DNA of 18,442 bases from Firmicutes bacterium AM55-24TS. GTDB lineage: Bacteria; Bacillota; Clostridia; UBA1381. The translations under genes were made by a program, and so were the position numbers. Shown in pieces: positions 7,013 through 16,404 of this stretch. Location of the stretch: positions 1 to 18,442 of the forward strand of contig QTVU01000050.1 of assembly GCA_003460745.1 (NCBI GenBank), in the 5' to 3' direction. Position 1 is the stretch's first letter, and the number at the start of each line of letters is the position of its first letter. The notes under the pieces were generated by a model. It did not search any database and was not told the DNA's origin. It was given only the letters and a program-made list of their open reading frames with translations.

Positions 7013-10000
7013 ATGAAAAAAATTATTTCATTGATGTTAGCTGTGACGATGATATGTGCATCTATCGGTTTGACGGCATTTGCGGCTACTACAACTACAG
7101 TAGAAGCGGAAGCGGACGGAGTATCAGCGTATACACTGCCAAGTTCAGACAAAAGTAATAGTAAAATATTAAAAAATACTGTAAGCAGTAAAGAAAGTGT
7201 CACTTATTATATACAAGCAAACAATACACCAAGAGCGACAATGTTTAAGTTGGCACAAGTAAATACCGGCGACAAGATTAATGTCGATATTAATTTTACA
7301 TATCTTGATACTGCAACAATGGAATTGGAATATTGTCTTTTTGTTTCTGATAGCGAAATAACACTTACATCACACTCGCAGGATTTGGTAAAAGAGGAAC
7401 TTGAAAAGCATACAGATGAAAGTAATATAAAAAACTGGTCAACAAACAAATCAAATATGAAGTATTCCCTGCCTAACGGAATTACGGCATCAAAGGATGG
7501 ATTCGTATATTTATATATAGGCTGTGGAGATTTAAGTGAGGATAAAACTCAAGTCACTAAGAAAATACAGTGGTCTATTGACTCATTTGATGTGAATATA
7601 GACAGTGATGGAGGTGGCGAAACAGAGCCGGATACAACACCAACGCCAACCACAACAATCAATCCGGATGTGACACCAACGCCAACCCCAACGGCAAGTC
7701 CAACCCCAACGCCTACTCTTGAACCGGAGTTAACTTTGAATGCGGTGTACTCCTCAAACATGGTACTCCAGAGAAAAGAACCTATTACTATTACAGGTAC
7801 AGGAAAATCGGGGAATACGGTTTCAGTAAATTTTAATGGGGCTGATGAGCAAACAACAATAGAACATGGTTTATGGGAGATAACCCTTCCTGCTATGGAA
7901 GCTGTAAAATCAGCAACTATGACAGTATCAAGCGGTGATAACATGATTACTCTCGATAATGTGGCTGTCGGTGATGTTATATTCTGTACGGGACAATCAA
8001 ATATGTTTAATCGCCTTGAGACTTTTCCAACGTTGATGAACGAAGAATTAAGTGAAGCTTACGAAGACGTGAGATATATGAATTCATTTGACGAGATTTC
8101 AGAGTGGAAGGTTGCTACTATGGAAAATTCAAAGCAATTTTCTGCACTTGGATTCTTGATAGGTAAGAGGATGATAAAAAAAGATTCTGATGTTCCTATA
8201 GGTCTTATAAGTTCAAGTTTGGGTGGGTCGTCAATAATGCAGTGGATTCCGACATATTCAGTAAATTGGGATTCACAAGCAAAGAGAATGATGGCGGGAG
8301 CAAGCTCAAAAGGCGGACTATATACACAAAGACTTCTGCCGCTAAAGAATTTGAAAGCATCTGCTGTTGTATGGTATCAAGGAGAGGCAAATACTACCTT
8401 TGAAAGCGGCACAGTGTATGAGCAAGCATTGACTTCGCTTATTAACAACTGGAGAAAAACATTTAATGATGAGGACTTACCATTTGTAGTCATTCAACTT
8501 CCTACTGCGAATTTTGCAAAAATTTATTCGACAATACGCATTGGCACCGGAGTAAGAGCGGGACAATGGAATGTATCACAAAGAATGGATAACGTAAAAA
8601 CAGTTGTGAGCAATGATACAGGAACTACAAATAATGTTCACCCAAATGATAAAGGACCTATTGCTGACAGAGCAGTTGCTTATATAGAAGATTTTATTAA
8701 CAATACACAATCAAATGTTGAAAGCCCATCTTTTGATTATATGGAACGCAGTGGCGATAAACTTATTCTTCATTTCAAGAATACATACGGCTCTCTTTCA
8801 ACCGATGATGGAGGTGTGCCGTTGGGCTTTGAACTTAAAGATGATGACGGAATATACAAAGATGTTACACCGACAATTAACGGCGATACTATAGAAATAG
8901 ATGTAACAGATATAACAAATCCACAGGTTAAGTATGCATGGTCAGATACTCCGGGTATTGCAAAGGATTTAGTTGAAGCACAAACTGACACCCCAGCCGT
9001 GATTAATACATTTAATGCTGCAGGCAGACCTATAGCACCGTTTATGACTGATTTGACAGAGAAATATGCTTCTAAAGCTGTAAATAAAGAGTTGTCAACG
9101 ACAGAGTTCTATAATTATGCACCGTATATATCAAAAGTAGAGCAGTCAGGCGACGACATTGTAATAAGTGCTTATGACACAGATGGTGTTGTCAGTAAAG
9201 TTGAGGTATATATTGACGAGGGAGAAATCAAGGCGGGTGATGCTAAACAACGTGACGACGGTAAATGGGTATTTACACCTGATGTTACATCGGGTGTGCA
9301 CAGTGTTTATGCAATTGCAACAGACAATGATAACATTAACAGTCTTACCTGTGTTGACTATACAACTTATAATATTATAAGACCTACAAGATATGATTAT
9401 GTGAAGGGATATACAGAAAGTCCATCATCTGTTGAGTATAACAACGGCGATGATATGCTGGCAAAGGCAACGAATGACGTTAATGGGACAACAACGACGG
9501 TAACGTCGGCAATACCTACAGGAGAAACAACAAAGTCGTTGAAGTTGTCTGCCACCGGCAATAAGGCAACGGCTAATGCAACTATTCCTATAAGTAAGGC
9601 AGATAATCCGCAGAAAACATTAACAATAGAATACGACACGATGTTTGAAAGTGCTGATGATGCGATTGGTGCATCAAGAGGTATGTATGCTAAAACAAAG
9701 GAAGGAAATGAACTATGGCTTACATATTTCACCGCATCGTCACTCAGAACAGCTATTACTAATACGGGAGGAAACTGGTGCTATGAACAAGCAATGTCTA
9801 TAAAGAATAACCAATGGCACCATATAAAACTTGAACTTCATCCAAACACAGGAATATTTTCAATATGGCTAGATGGAACAATGCTTCAAGATAATGTGAG
9901 TTTTGTAAAAGAAGGAAGTTCATTTGATACATGTAAAGGAGCCTTTGACACTTTAAAGGAAGGAATAACAGACTTGCGATTCTATCATACAGCTTCAAAT

Positions 10001-11826
10001 AATATTGAAAATGCGACGTATATAGATAACGTTAAAGTAACAGAAGTATCATATTCGGAGGAGGAAATTATACCACCGGCAAAAATACAGGAAGCAACTC
10101 CACAGATAAGCATTGATTATATAAATGAAACACTTACCGGCTTTGAGTCACAGGAACCGTATACGATAAAGGTGGGTGAAGGTAATGCTAAAGATATAAC
10201 GCTTGGCGAGGGCGTGACGACAATATCGCTTGATGATGAAAAAATTGGTTATGCCGGCAAATTATTGTCTATTGAAATTGTAAAAAAAGCACGCAATACC
10301 GAAACATATACCGACAGTGACGTGCAACAGTTGACAGTTAAAGCACGTCCTAAGGCACCTACAACCGTTCAAGGTGTAAATGCTACGGAAATAGGCGGCA
10401 AAGGTAAACTCACAGGTATGAATGGCATGCAGTACAAACTCAAGAGAACAGATGAATGGAGTAGTACGCAGTTGGTTGATACAGTTGAGGTTGATGCAGG
10501 CGAATACAATGTCCGCAAAGCTGCAACAGATACAGACTTTGCAAGTGAGAAGACAACAATTACAGTTGAAACGTTTATAGCTGAAAAGGAAATGACGCCT
10601 GAAATTGCAATTGATTATACAACAGAGGAACTTATAACTTTGTTGAGGATGGAACATATACAATTAATGGTTTAGATGTTACATTAACAGATAACAAGTT
10701 ATCATTAGCTAATTATATAACAAATGAACAGATAACGCTTTCGATAGTAAAGAAGGGTAATAATGTGACAACGGTTGCGAGTGAAGCACAGACTCTAATA
10801 GTTAAGGCACGTCCTGCAGCACCGACAAAATCGGAAATCATAGTAACACAACCGAGTGTGATTGGCGGCAAAGGTACTATTGCAGGTATCGCAGACACTA
10901 TGGAATATAGTACGAATAATGGTATTAATTGGACTACGGGCGATGGAGATGATATAGGTGATATTGAGCCTGGAACCACATATAAAATCCGTTATAAAGC
11001 TGTAAGTGCAGACGAGGAAGCCGAAAGGCAGTTTAAGAGTGCAGAATATTCGGTTACAATTATTGCGTATGATGCAATGCCGGAAACGCAGCCTACAATC
11101 TCGATTAACTATGTAAACGAAAAGCTAACAGGCTTTACGGAAGGCTGTGACTATATAATAAAAATAGATGATGGCGTAGCGACGGATAAAGATAATGTAA
11201 CAGAGGATATCGACATTGACAACACATATTTCGGTCATACCCTAAAAATCGTAAAAAAAGGTGATGGCATAAAAACAAGCAACAGTGAAGCGTTTGAACT
11301 TTCTATTCCTAAACGTTCATCCGCACCAAATGTAGCAGCGGTTGAAGAACAGACTTATCAAGGCAATGACGGCAAAATCACAGGTGTTGACACTACAATG
11401 GAATATAAATCATTGTCAGAACCTACATTCACATGGATGCAGTGTGTAGGCACGGAAATCACAAATCTTGCACCGGGGTCTTACATTGTTCGTGTGGCGG
11501 CAGTTGCAGATGAATCCTTTGCCAGTGAAGTTATGAGTGTGACAATTAATGCGGCAGCAAAGGATGAGCCTACAGAACCGACAGTGAATATAACGTATGA
11601 TGATAAAAATGGAAATGTTAATGCTATATTTACCAATATAACAGAAGAAGGCATGGTTTATGTTGCAGAATATAATGAGAATGGTACATTGCTTTCGATA
11701 AAATCAGATGAAATTTCAGACAGTGTAATTATTCCATTTACTTGCGTAAATAAGAGTAAGGTGAAGGTCTTTATATGGAAAAATGATATGAAACCATTAT
11801 TTAATAAAGTATTTACATTGAATTAA
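7013..11826 (+). pseudogene. Large secreted modular esterase (sialate O-acetylesterase domain, Ig-like, LamG-like, tandem repeats), interrupted by a frameshift
   Basis: Signal peptide 1-24 (cleavage after TAFA) leads an uncharacterised beta-rich domain (to about 200) and a Thr-Pro linker (about 203-237). A SASA-type SGNH esterase follows (about 240-565), with GQSNM (Ser329), WYQGEAN (454-460) and VHPNDK (His543). This family removes acetyl groups from sugars. The residue two before His543 is Asn where Asp is often found. Next come an Ig-like domain (about 700-790), a concanavalin/LamG-like domain (about 806-1010), three two-part repeats of about 165 residues, and a tail ending in VKVFIWKNDMKPL. 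At 10634-10641 one base is missing: the first frame stops at 10673-10675 (1220 residues), while the correct frame continues FVEDGTYTING to 11826. Repaired length is about 1604 residues. There is no LPXTG motif or SLH domain, so it is probably released or held by binding domains. Confidence 0.88.
10091..11560 (+). repeat. Three tandem two-part protein modules inside the secreted esterase gene
   Basis: A modules start near 10091, 10588 and 11076 and B modules near 10360, 10825 and 11329, giving a period of about 490 bp. A modules share an IxIDYxNExLTGF opening and a SxxIVKKG...LxVKARPxAP close. B modules share GGKGxITGxxxxMEYK, a central Trp, a PGxYxVRxAA stretch and a FASE...TVTI end. The B type resembles the DUF4073-like modules of clostridial surface enzymes. 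The frameshift sits at the start of the second A module. The DNA copies are diverged, so the duplication is old. Confidence 0.75.
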
Positions 11827-11837
11827 GATGAGCATAT

Positions 11838-11870
11838 CGGGCATATTCTGTGATAGGATATGCCCGTTTA
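11838..11870 (+). terminator. Hairpin after the secreted esterase gene, weak terminator
   Basis: CGGGCATAT (11838-11846) pairs perfectly with ATATGCCCG (11858-11866) around an 11-nt loop. Only three T follow, so termination may be partial. No clear promoter was found before the next gene at 11901, so readthrough into it is plausible. Confidence 0.55.
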
Positions 11871-11900
11871 ACTGACAAAAATTAAGACGGAGTGAATGTT

Positions 11901-12701
11901 ATGTTTAATAAGAAATTTAACTTGTTGAAAGAAGCGACAGAATATGGATTTATGCCGTATATGGAAACGTATATTCTGGACGGTAAGAAACGTCCAATAG
12001 TTGTGATATTTCCCGGAGGTGGATATGGAATGGTATCTGAGCGTGAGGCAGAGCGTATTGCTATGGCATATAACGCAGCAGGATTCCATGCGGCAGTAGT
12101 GTATTATTGTGTTGAACCGCACACACATCCGCTTCCTATACAAAATGCAGCTAATGCAGTTGCCATGCTTAGAGAAAATGCAGAAAAATGGAATATAGAT
12201 ACGGATAAGGTAATTGTATGCGGATTTTCTGCCGGTGGACATCTTGCAGCATCACTAAGTGCCTTGTGGAATGATTCTGAAATATTCAGCGAGCGCGAGA
12301 TTGAGTTAGCAATGCATAAGCCAAATGCTCAAATTTTAAGTTATCCGGTAATAACATCGGGTGAATTTGCTCATAAAGATTCATTTAAAAATCTTACAGG
12401 TACAGATGACGAGTCAAATCATCTATGGAGCAGTCTGTCGCTTGAGAGGCGTATTACGGATATAATTCCACCAACGTTTTTATGGCATACATATGAGGAT
12501 ATATGTGTTCCTGTTGAAAATACACTGATGTATGCAGCTGGCTTGAGGAGGGTTGGAGTACCGTTTGAATTACATATATTTGAGAAAGGCGAGCATGGTT
12601 TGTCAAGGGTGAGTGATGAGTTAATATGGTCCAAACGAAAGTTTGAAAGAGAGTATCCGTGGTTGAGTCTGTCAGTTGATTGGCTAAATCAGTTGTTTTA
12701 A
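11901..12701 (+). CDS. Alpha/beta-hydrolase fold esterase (acetyl-xylan-esterase/BD-FAE-like)
   Basis: A 266-residue protein without a signal peptide, so probably cytosolic. It shows the oxyanion motif FPGGGYGM (about residues 35-42), the nucleophile elbow GFSAGGHLA (Ser110), the acid in YEDICVPVE (Asp200) and the base in GEHGLS (His232), a full Ser-Asp-His triad in the right order. The lid-less size and the HPLP...A..A..LR.NA pattern fit carbohydrate deacetylases of the BD-FAE/axe group often found in polysaccharide clusters. ATG 11901 follows GGAG (11889-11892) by eight bases. The in-frame GTG at 11892 overlaps that site and is rejected. It follows the secreted esterase by 74 bp across a weak terminator. 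Together they suggest acetylated substrate removed in two places: outside by the SASA protein, inside by this one. Confidence 0.87.
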   Translation: MFNKKFNLLKEATEYGFMPYMETYILDGKKRPIVVIFPGGGYGMVSEREAERIAMAYNAAGFHAAVVYYCVEPHTHPLPIQNAANAVAMLRENAEKWNIDTDKVIVCGFSAGGHLAASLSALWNDSEIFSEREIELAMHKPNAQILSYPVITSGEFAHKDSFKNLTGTDDESNHLWSSLSLERRITDIIPPTFLWHTYEDICVPVENTLMYAAGLRRVGVPFELHIFEKGEHGLSRVSDELIWSKRKFEREYPWLSLSVDWLNQLF

Positions 12702-12773
12702 AACGTGTATATTGATTAGGCAAGAGATGAGCCTATAAAAAGAGAATGAATAAAAGAATGGGAACTGTTATAA

Positions 12774-12814
12774 AATTTAAAGGGACGCTCTATTTTAAAG
12801 CGTCCTTTTAAATT
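12774..12814. terminator. Strong hairpin terminator after the alpha/beta-hydrolase gene, usable on both strands
   Basis: Bases 12774-12789 pair with 12799-12814 over 16 positions with a single G-T pair. The core GGACGCT/AGCGTCC is flanked by AATTTAAA/TTTTAAATT, which supplies the T-run in both directions. The loop is nine bases. Confidence 0.85.
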
Positions 12815-12908
12815 GAAATATAAAAAATTTAACGCATTAATTAAAGATTCTCCCATTTAATATGCATAGACATATATGATATTATTGATACATATAAAAA
12901 TGGGAGGA
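12813..12908 (+). promoter_or_regulatory. Leader of the PL8 gene: weak promoter and a hairpin masking the ribosome-binding site
   Basis: TTCTCCCATTT (12848-12858) is complementary to AAATGGGAGGA (12898-12908) over 11 positions with one G-T pair. The right arm contains the Shine-Dalgarno GGGAGG used for the ATG at 12915, and the loop is 39 nt. Formed in the mRNA, the hairpin would hide the ribosome site. A weak promoter, TTGAAA (12813-12818) and ATTAAT (12836-12841) with a 17-bp spacer, would start transcription almost exactly at the left arm. The hairpin is seen in the sequence; its regulatory role is an inference. Confidence 0.5.
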
Positions 12909-12914
12909 ATGATT

Positions 12915-15059
12915 ATGACGGATTTTAACATACTAAGAAAGCGATATTCTGATGTTTTATGCGGTAGAGGATACAACGGCAAAAAAACGGCTGATTGCAT
13001 ACTACAATCAGATGAACGCACAGAACAAAGGCTTGTACAGCTTGGTGGGCGTATAGAAAAGGCAATTACATCAAATGAGCCGGGAGTTATAAATGCAACA
13101 CTGAAAGGAATACTGGACATTTCTATATCGTTTTCTCAAAATAACTCACAATTCTATCATAATAAAAATATAAAAAATGAAATATTTAATGCACTAAATA
13201 CTTTAGAAAAAGTATATAATGACACTACTGTGCCTAAAGGTAACTGGTGGTACTGGGAAATAGGTATCCCTCTTAGTATCAACAGTATTTTTACCTTGAT
13301 GTATGATTATACTGACAAATCACAACTCAAACGATATATGGCGGCGGAAAAACATTTTAATGATAGGATAAAGCTTACCGGTGCTAACAGAATTTGGGAG
13401 TCAGTTATTTTTGCTGTTCGTGGAATATTACTTTCAGACAACGATAGTATAAAGAATGCTATATCCGGTATACAGGATGTAATGGTTATAACAGACAGCG
13501 GTGACGGTTTTTATAAGGATGGTTCATTTATTCAACATGATAATATACCATATAATTGTGGTTACGGACGCTCGCTTATACAAGAACTTGCACCGATGTT
13601 ATATATTTTTAAAGATACAGAATTTGAAAATAAAAATACAGATATAATTAATACATGGATTGAAAAATCCTATCTTCCTTTCATATATAATGGCAGAGCT
13701 ATGGATATGGTACGTGGCAGAGAAATTTCACGTTATTATGAGCAGAGTGACCTTGCTTGTACGCACATACTTTCGGCAATGCTTATATTAAGTGAAATGC
13801 CTGAGTTTAATGAATTGAAGGGTACGATCAAGACACAGATTACAGATAATTTTTTTGAATATGCTTCAGTATTTACGGCAGAACTTGCGGAACATTTACA
13901 AGAAGATAATAATATTAAACCGAAAGAAATCAAGCCATATTTTATGGCATTTAACAGTATGGATAGAGTTGTTAAACACGGAAATGGTTATACGATAGGT
14001 CTTGCCATGCATTCAGAACGGACTGCAGCATATGAATCAATTAACGATGAAAATCAAAATGCTCATCATACCTCGGACGGTATGATGTACATTTATAAAA
14101 AAAATGAGCCAAAGTCGGACTTTTTTTGGCAAACAATAGATTTACAACGCCTACCAGGGACAACTGTTTTACGAGGCTCGACAGTAAAACCTAATATTAA
14201 TGCCGCAGGTGATTTTACAGGAGGATGCGGCATAGGGGAAAACGGTGTATGCACAATGAAGTTGATTTCAAATGAAAATAGTCTGAAAGCGAATAAATCG
14301 TGGTTTTTCTTCGATAAAGAAGTGGTTTGTCTTGGAAGTTGTATAAACAGTGAAGAAGAAAGTGAAGTAGAAACGATAATTGAAAATCGACTTGTAACAG
14401 ATAATTCGAGATTTACAGTACATGGTAATGAAGAAAGTGAAGGTTATATTATAAAAGGAGCTTATCTTGATGGTAGTCATGATGTGGGCTACTGTTTCCC
14501 GGAGGAACAGGAGGTAAATATTTTTCGAGAGATACGAAGCGGAGATTGGAATAATATGAGCATAAAATCAGATGGTAAGAGTTACAAGGGAAGGTATCTT
14601 ACAATGTGGATTAAACACGGAAGAAAGGTAAAAGACGTTTCTTACGAATATATAGTTATTCCAAAATGCCATGAAGAAGAAATAAATGATTATTACAGAA
14701 AAAGTGGAATAAGGATAATTGAGAATTCTGATTCAATACAGTGTGTAAAAAAGAATGGAACAACCGGAGTGGTGTTTTTGAAAGATAAGACGCACAGTGC
14801 AGGGGGGATAAGTTGTGATAGGCGTTGTATTGTGATGACCACGCAGACTTGTGGAACGCTTGAACTTTCTATATCTGATATTACACAGAAACAAGATAAA
14901 ATTTATATAGAGCTTGACTACAGTGCACAAGAAATAATAAGTAAGAGCGAACGAATTAATATAATACAACTTGTACCGTATGTATGTATGGAGATTGATA
15001 CTTGTGCTGCAAGGGGCGAGGAACAACATATAAAATTTGGAGGTGTAAAAAATGTATGA
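12915..15059 (+). CDS. Polysaccharide lyase family 8 enzyme (hyaluronate/chondroitin/xanthan lyase family), cytosolic
   Basis: PL8 enzymes cleave uronic-acid-containing polymers by beta-elimination, leaving an unsaturated uronyl end. The 714-residue protein has the N-terminal helical domain signature NWWYWEIGIP, TGANR (Asn158), DGSFIQHDNIPYNCGYG (His208 and Tyr217, spaced as in streptococcal hyaluronate lyase), MVRGREISR (Arg267/Arg269) and the central beta-domain motifs NSMDRVVKHGNGY and RLPGTT. All known catalytic residues appear present. ATG 12915 follows GGAGG (12903-12907) by seven bases. ATG 12909 and the upstream ATG 12876 are too close to, or before, that site. No start gives a signal peptide, although most characterised PL8 enzymes are secreted, so this one should act on imported oligosaccharides. 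The stop overlaps the next gene by 8 bp. Specificity cannot be fixed; the nearby GH38 and esterases favour a xanthan-like side chain over glycosaminoglycan. Confidence 0.9.
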   Translation: MTDFNILRKRYSDVLCGRGYNGKKTADCILQSDERTEQRLVQLGGRIEKAITSNEPGVINATLKGILDISISFSQNNSQFYHNKNIKNEIFNALNTLEKVYNDTTVPKGNWWYWEIGIPLSINSIFTLMYDYTDKSQLKRYMAAEKHFNDRIKLTGANRIWESVIFAVRGILLSDNDSIKNAISGIQDVMVITDSGDGFYKDGSFIQHDNIPYNCGYGRSLIQELAPMLYIFKDTEFENKNTDIINTWIEKSYLPFIYNGRAMDMVRGREISRYYEQSDLACTHILSAMLILSEMPEFNELKGTIKTQITDNFFEYASVFTAELAEHLQEDNNIKPKEIKPYFMAFNSMDRVVKHGNGYTIGLAMHSERTAAYESINDENQNAHHTSDGMMYIYKKNEPKSDFFWQTIDLQRLPGTTVLRGSTVKPNINAAGDFTGGCGIGENGVCTMKLISNENSLKANKSWFFFDKEVVCLGSCINSEEESEVETIIENRLVTDNSRFTVHGNEESEGYIIKGAYLDGSHDVGYCFPEEQEVNIFREIRSGDWNNMSIKSDGKSYKGRYLTMWIKHGRKVKDVSYEYIVIPKCHEEEINDYYRKSGIRIIENSDSIQCVKKNGTTGVVFLKDKTHSAGGISCDRRCIVMTTQTCGTLELSISDITQKQDKIYIELDYSAQEIISKSERINIIQLVPYVCMEIDTCAARGEEQHIKFGGVKNV

Positions 15060-16404
15060 TGTAGCGGTAATCGGAGGTGGAATATCCGGTTGTATGGCAG
15101 CAATAGCAGCTGCAAGATGTGGAGCAAGTGTTATATTGATTGAGAAATATGGCTTTTTAGGCGGTACACTTACAGCATGTGGTACGGGACCTATGATGAC
15201 GTTTCATGCCGGTGATGTTCAAGTTGTTCGGGGTGTAACGAATGAACTTATAGAAAGATTAATGAATAAAGGGTTCTCTCCGGGGCATATTTTTGATACT
15301 ACGGGCTATACATATACAGTTACTCCGTTTTCGGCTGAAGGAATGAAACTTGAACTTGAGGATATGATGGCAGAAGCCGGTGTTGAACTTCTCTATCATA
15401 GTGTGGTCTGTGATGTTGAATACGAAAATGCCGTAATAAACTCTGTTGAGGTATATGGGAAAAACGGTAAACGATGTATAGAGTCTAGAATGTTTGTTGA
15501 TGCAAGCGGAGATTGTGACCTTGCTTTTCTTGCAGGGCTTGAAACAAACAAAGGTCGTGAGGCAGATGGGAAATGCCAGCCTATGACAATGAATTTTAAG
15601 GTTATTAATGTTGATACGGATAGAGTCAAGGAATATATAATGAATAATAATGATGAATTTCCTCGGCTTAAGAGTGATTTAAGCAAAGTTACCCGTGCTC
15701 CAAAGCTATCTATAGGCGGGTATGTAAATACATTGAAAAAAGCACAAAAGACAGGCAAGATTTCATTTCAGAGGGAGGATATTCTGTTTTTTGAAACAGA
15801 CAGGGTAGGAGAGTTTATTGTAAATACCACACGCATAATTAATGCAGACCCCACCGAACCGAAGGATTTAACTCGTGCTGAAATTCTCGGAAGAAAGCAG
15901 GCTTGGGAAGTGCTTGAATTGCTTAAAACAGAGGTACAGGGCTTTGAAAATGCAGAGCTTGAGTTTACGGGTCCATTTATAGGCATACGAGGTTCACGTC
16001 AGCTGAAAGGTAGCTATGTGCTTACAGCTGAGGATATTATATCCTGTGTAGATTTTGATGATACCATTGCTTGCGGCGGTTATCCAATAGATATTCACGC
16101 TCCGGAGGGAAATGATACCCAAATGTATGAAAAAACAAAACTTTCGTTAGAATATGGGGATATATATCATATTCCGTACCGTTCGCTTATTTCTGACAAT
16201 GTGAAAAATTTGATTACAGTCGGACGCTGCATCAGTGCAAATTTCGAGGCACAAGCGGCAATACGTGTATCACCTATTGCAGGAGCTATAGGTCATGGCG
16301 GAGGTGTTGCCGCCGGAATATGTGCTGTAAATAATATAAACGTGCAAGACATTGACATTGAAGAATTAAGAAAAGAACTTAAAAAGCAAGGTGCTTTTAT
16401 ATAA
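15052..16404 (+). CDS. FAD-dependent oxidoreductase (FAD_oxidored family, PF12831-like), coupled to PL8
   Basis: A 450-residue flavoprotein without signal peptide. The Rossmann motif VIGGGISGCMAAIAAA (residues 6-21) is followed by EKYGFLGGT. A second conserved stretch, FVDASGDCDLAFLAG, lies near residue 150, and the C-terminal FAD contact region reads ITVGRCISANFEAQAAIRV followed by GHGGGVAA. This pattern fits the PF12831 group, whose substrates are mostly unknown. Members are often seen beside carbohydrate genes. The ATG at 15052 lies inside the end of the PL8 gene (TGA at 15057-15059), and its GGAGG (15039-15043) is also inside it, so the two are translationally coupled. A shared pathway step is likely, for instance oxidation of a sugar before or after the lyase step. 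That substrate is an inference with no direct sequence support. Confidence 0.87.
   Translation: MYDVAVIGGGISGCMAAIAAARCGASVILIEKYGFLGGTLTACGTGPMMTFHAGDVQVVRGVTNELIERLMNKGFSPGHIFDTTGYTYTVTPFSAEGMKLELEDMMAEAGVELLYHSVVCDVEYENAVINSVEVYGKNGKRCIESRMFVDASGDCDLAFLAGLETNKGREADGKCQPMTMNFKVINVDTDRVKEYIMNNNDEFPRLKSDLSKVTRAPKLSIGGYVNTLKKAQKTGKISFQREDILFFETDRVGEFIVNTTRIINADPTEPKDLTRAEILGRKQAWEVLELLKTEVQGFENAELEFTGPFIGIRGSRQLKGSYVLTAEDIISCVDFDDTIACGGYPIDIHAPEGNDTQMYEKTKLSLEYGDIYHIPYRSLISDNVKNLITVGRCISANFEAQAAIRVSPIAGAIGHGGGVAAGICAVNNINVQDIDIEELRKELKKQGAFI

Noticed and set aside
10630..10680. Programmed -1 frameshift in the secreted esterase
   Set aside because: AACTTTG near 10636 is not a canonical slippery site in the reading frame, and no stable downstream stem was seen. 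A lost base is simpler.
12712..12739. Promoter TTGATT-16-TATAAA for the PL8 gene
   Set aside because: A strong terminator (12774-12814) lies between it and the gene, so it would need antitermination, for which no alternative structure was seen.
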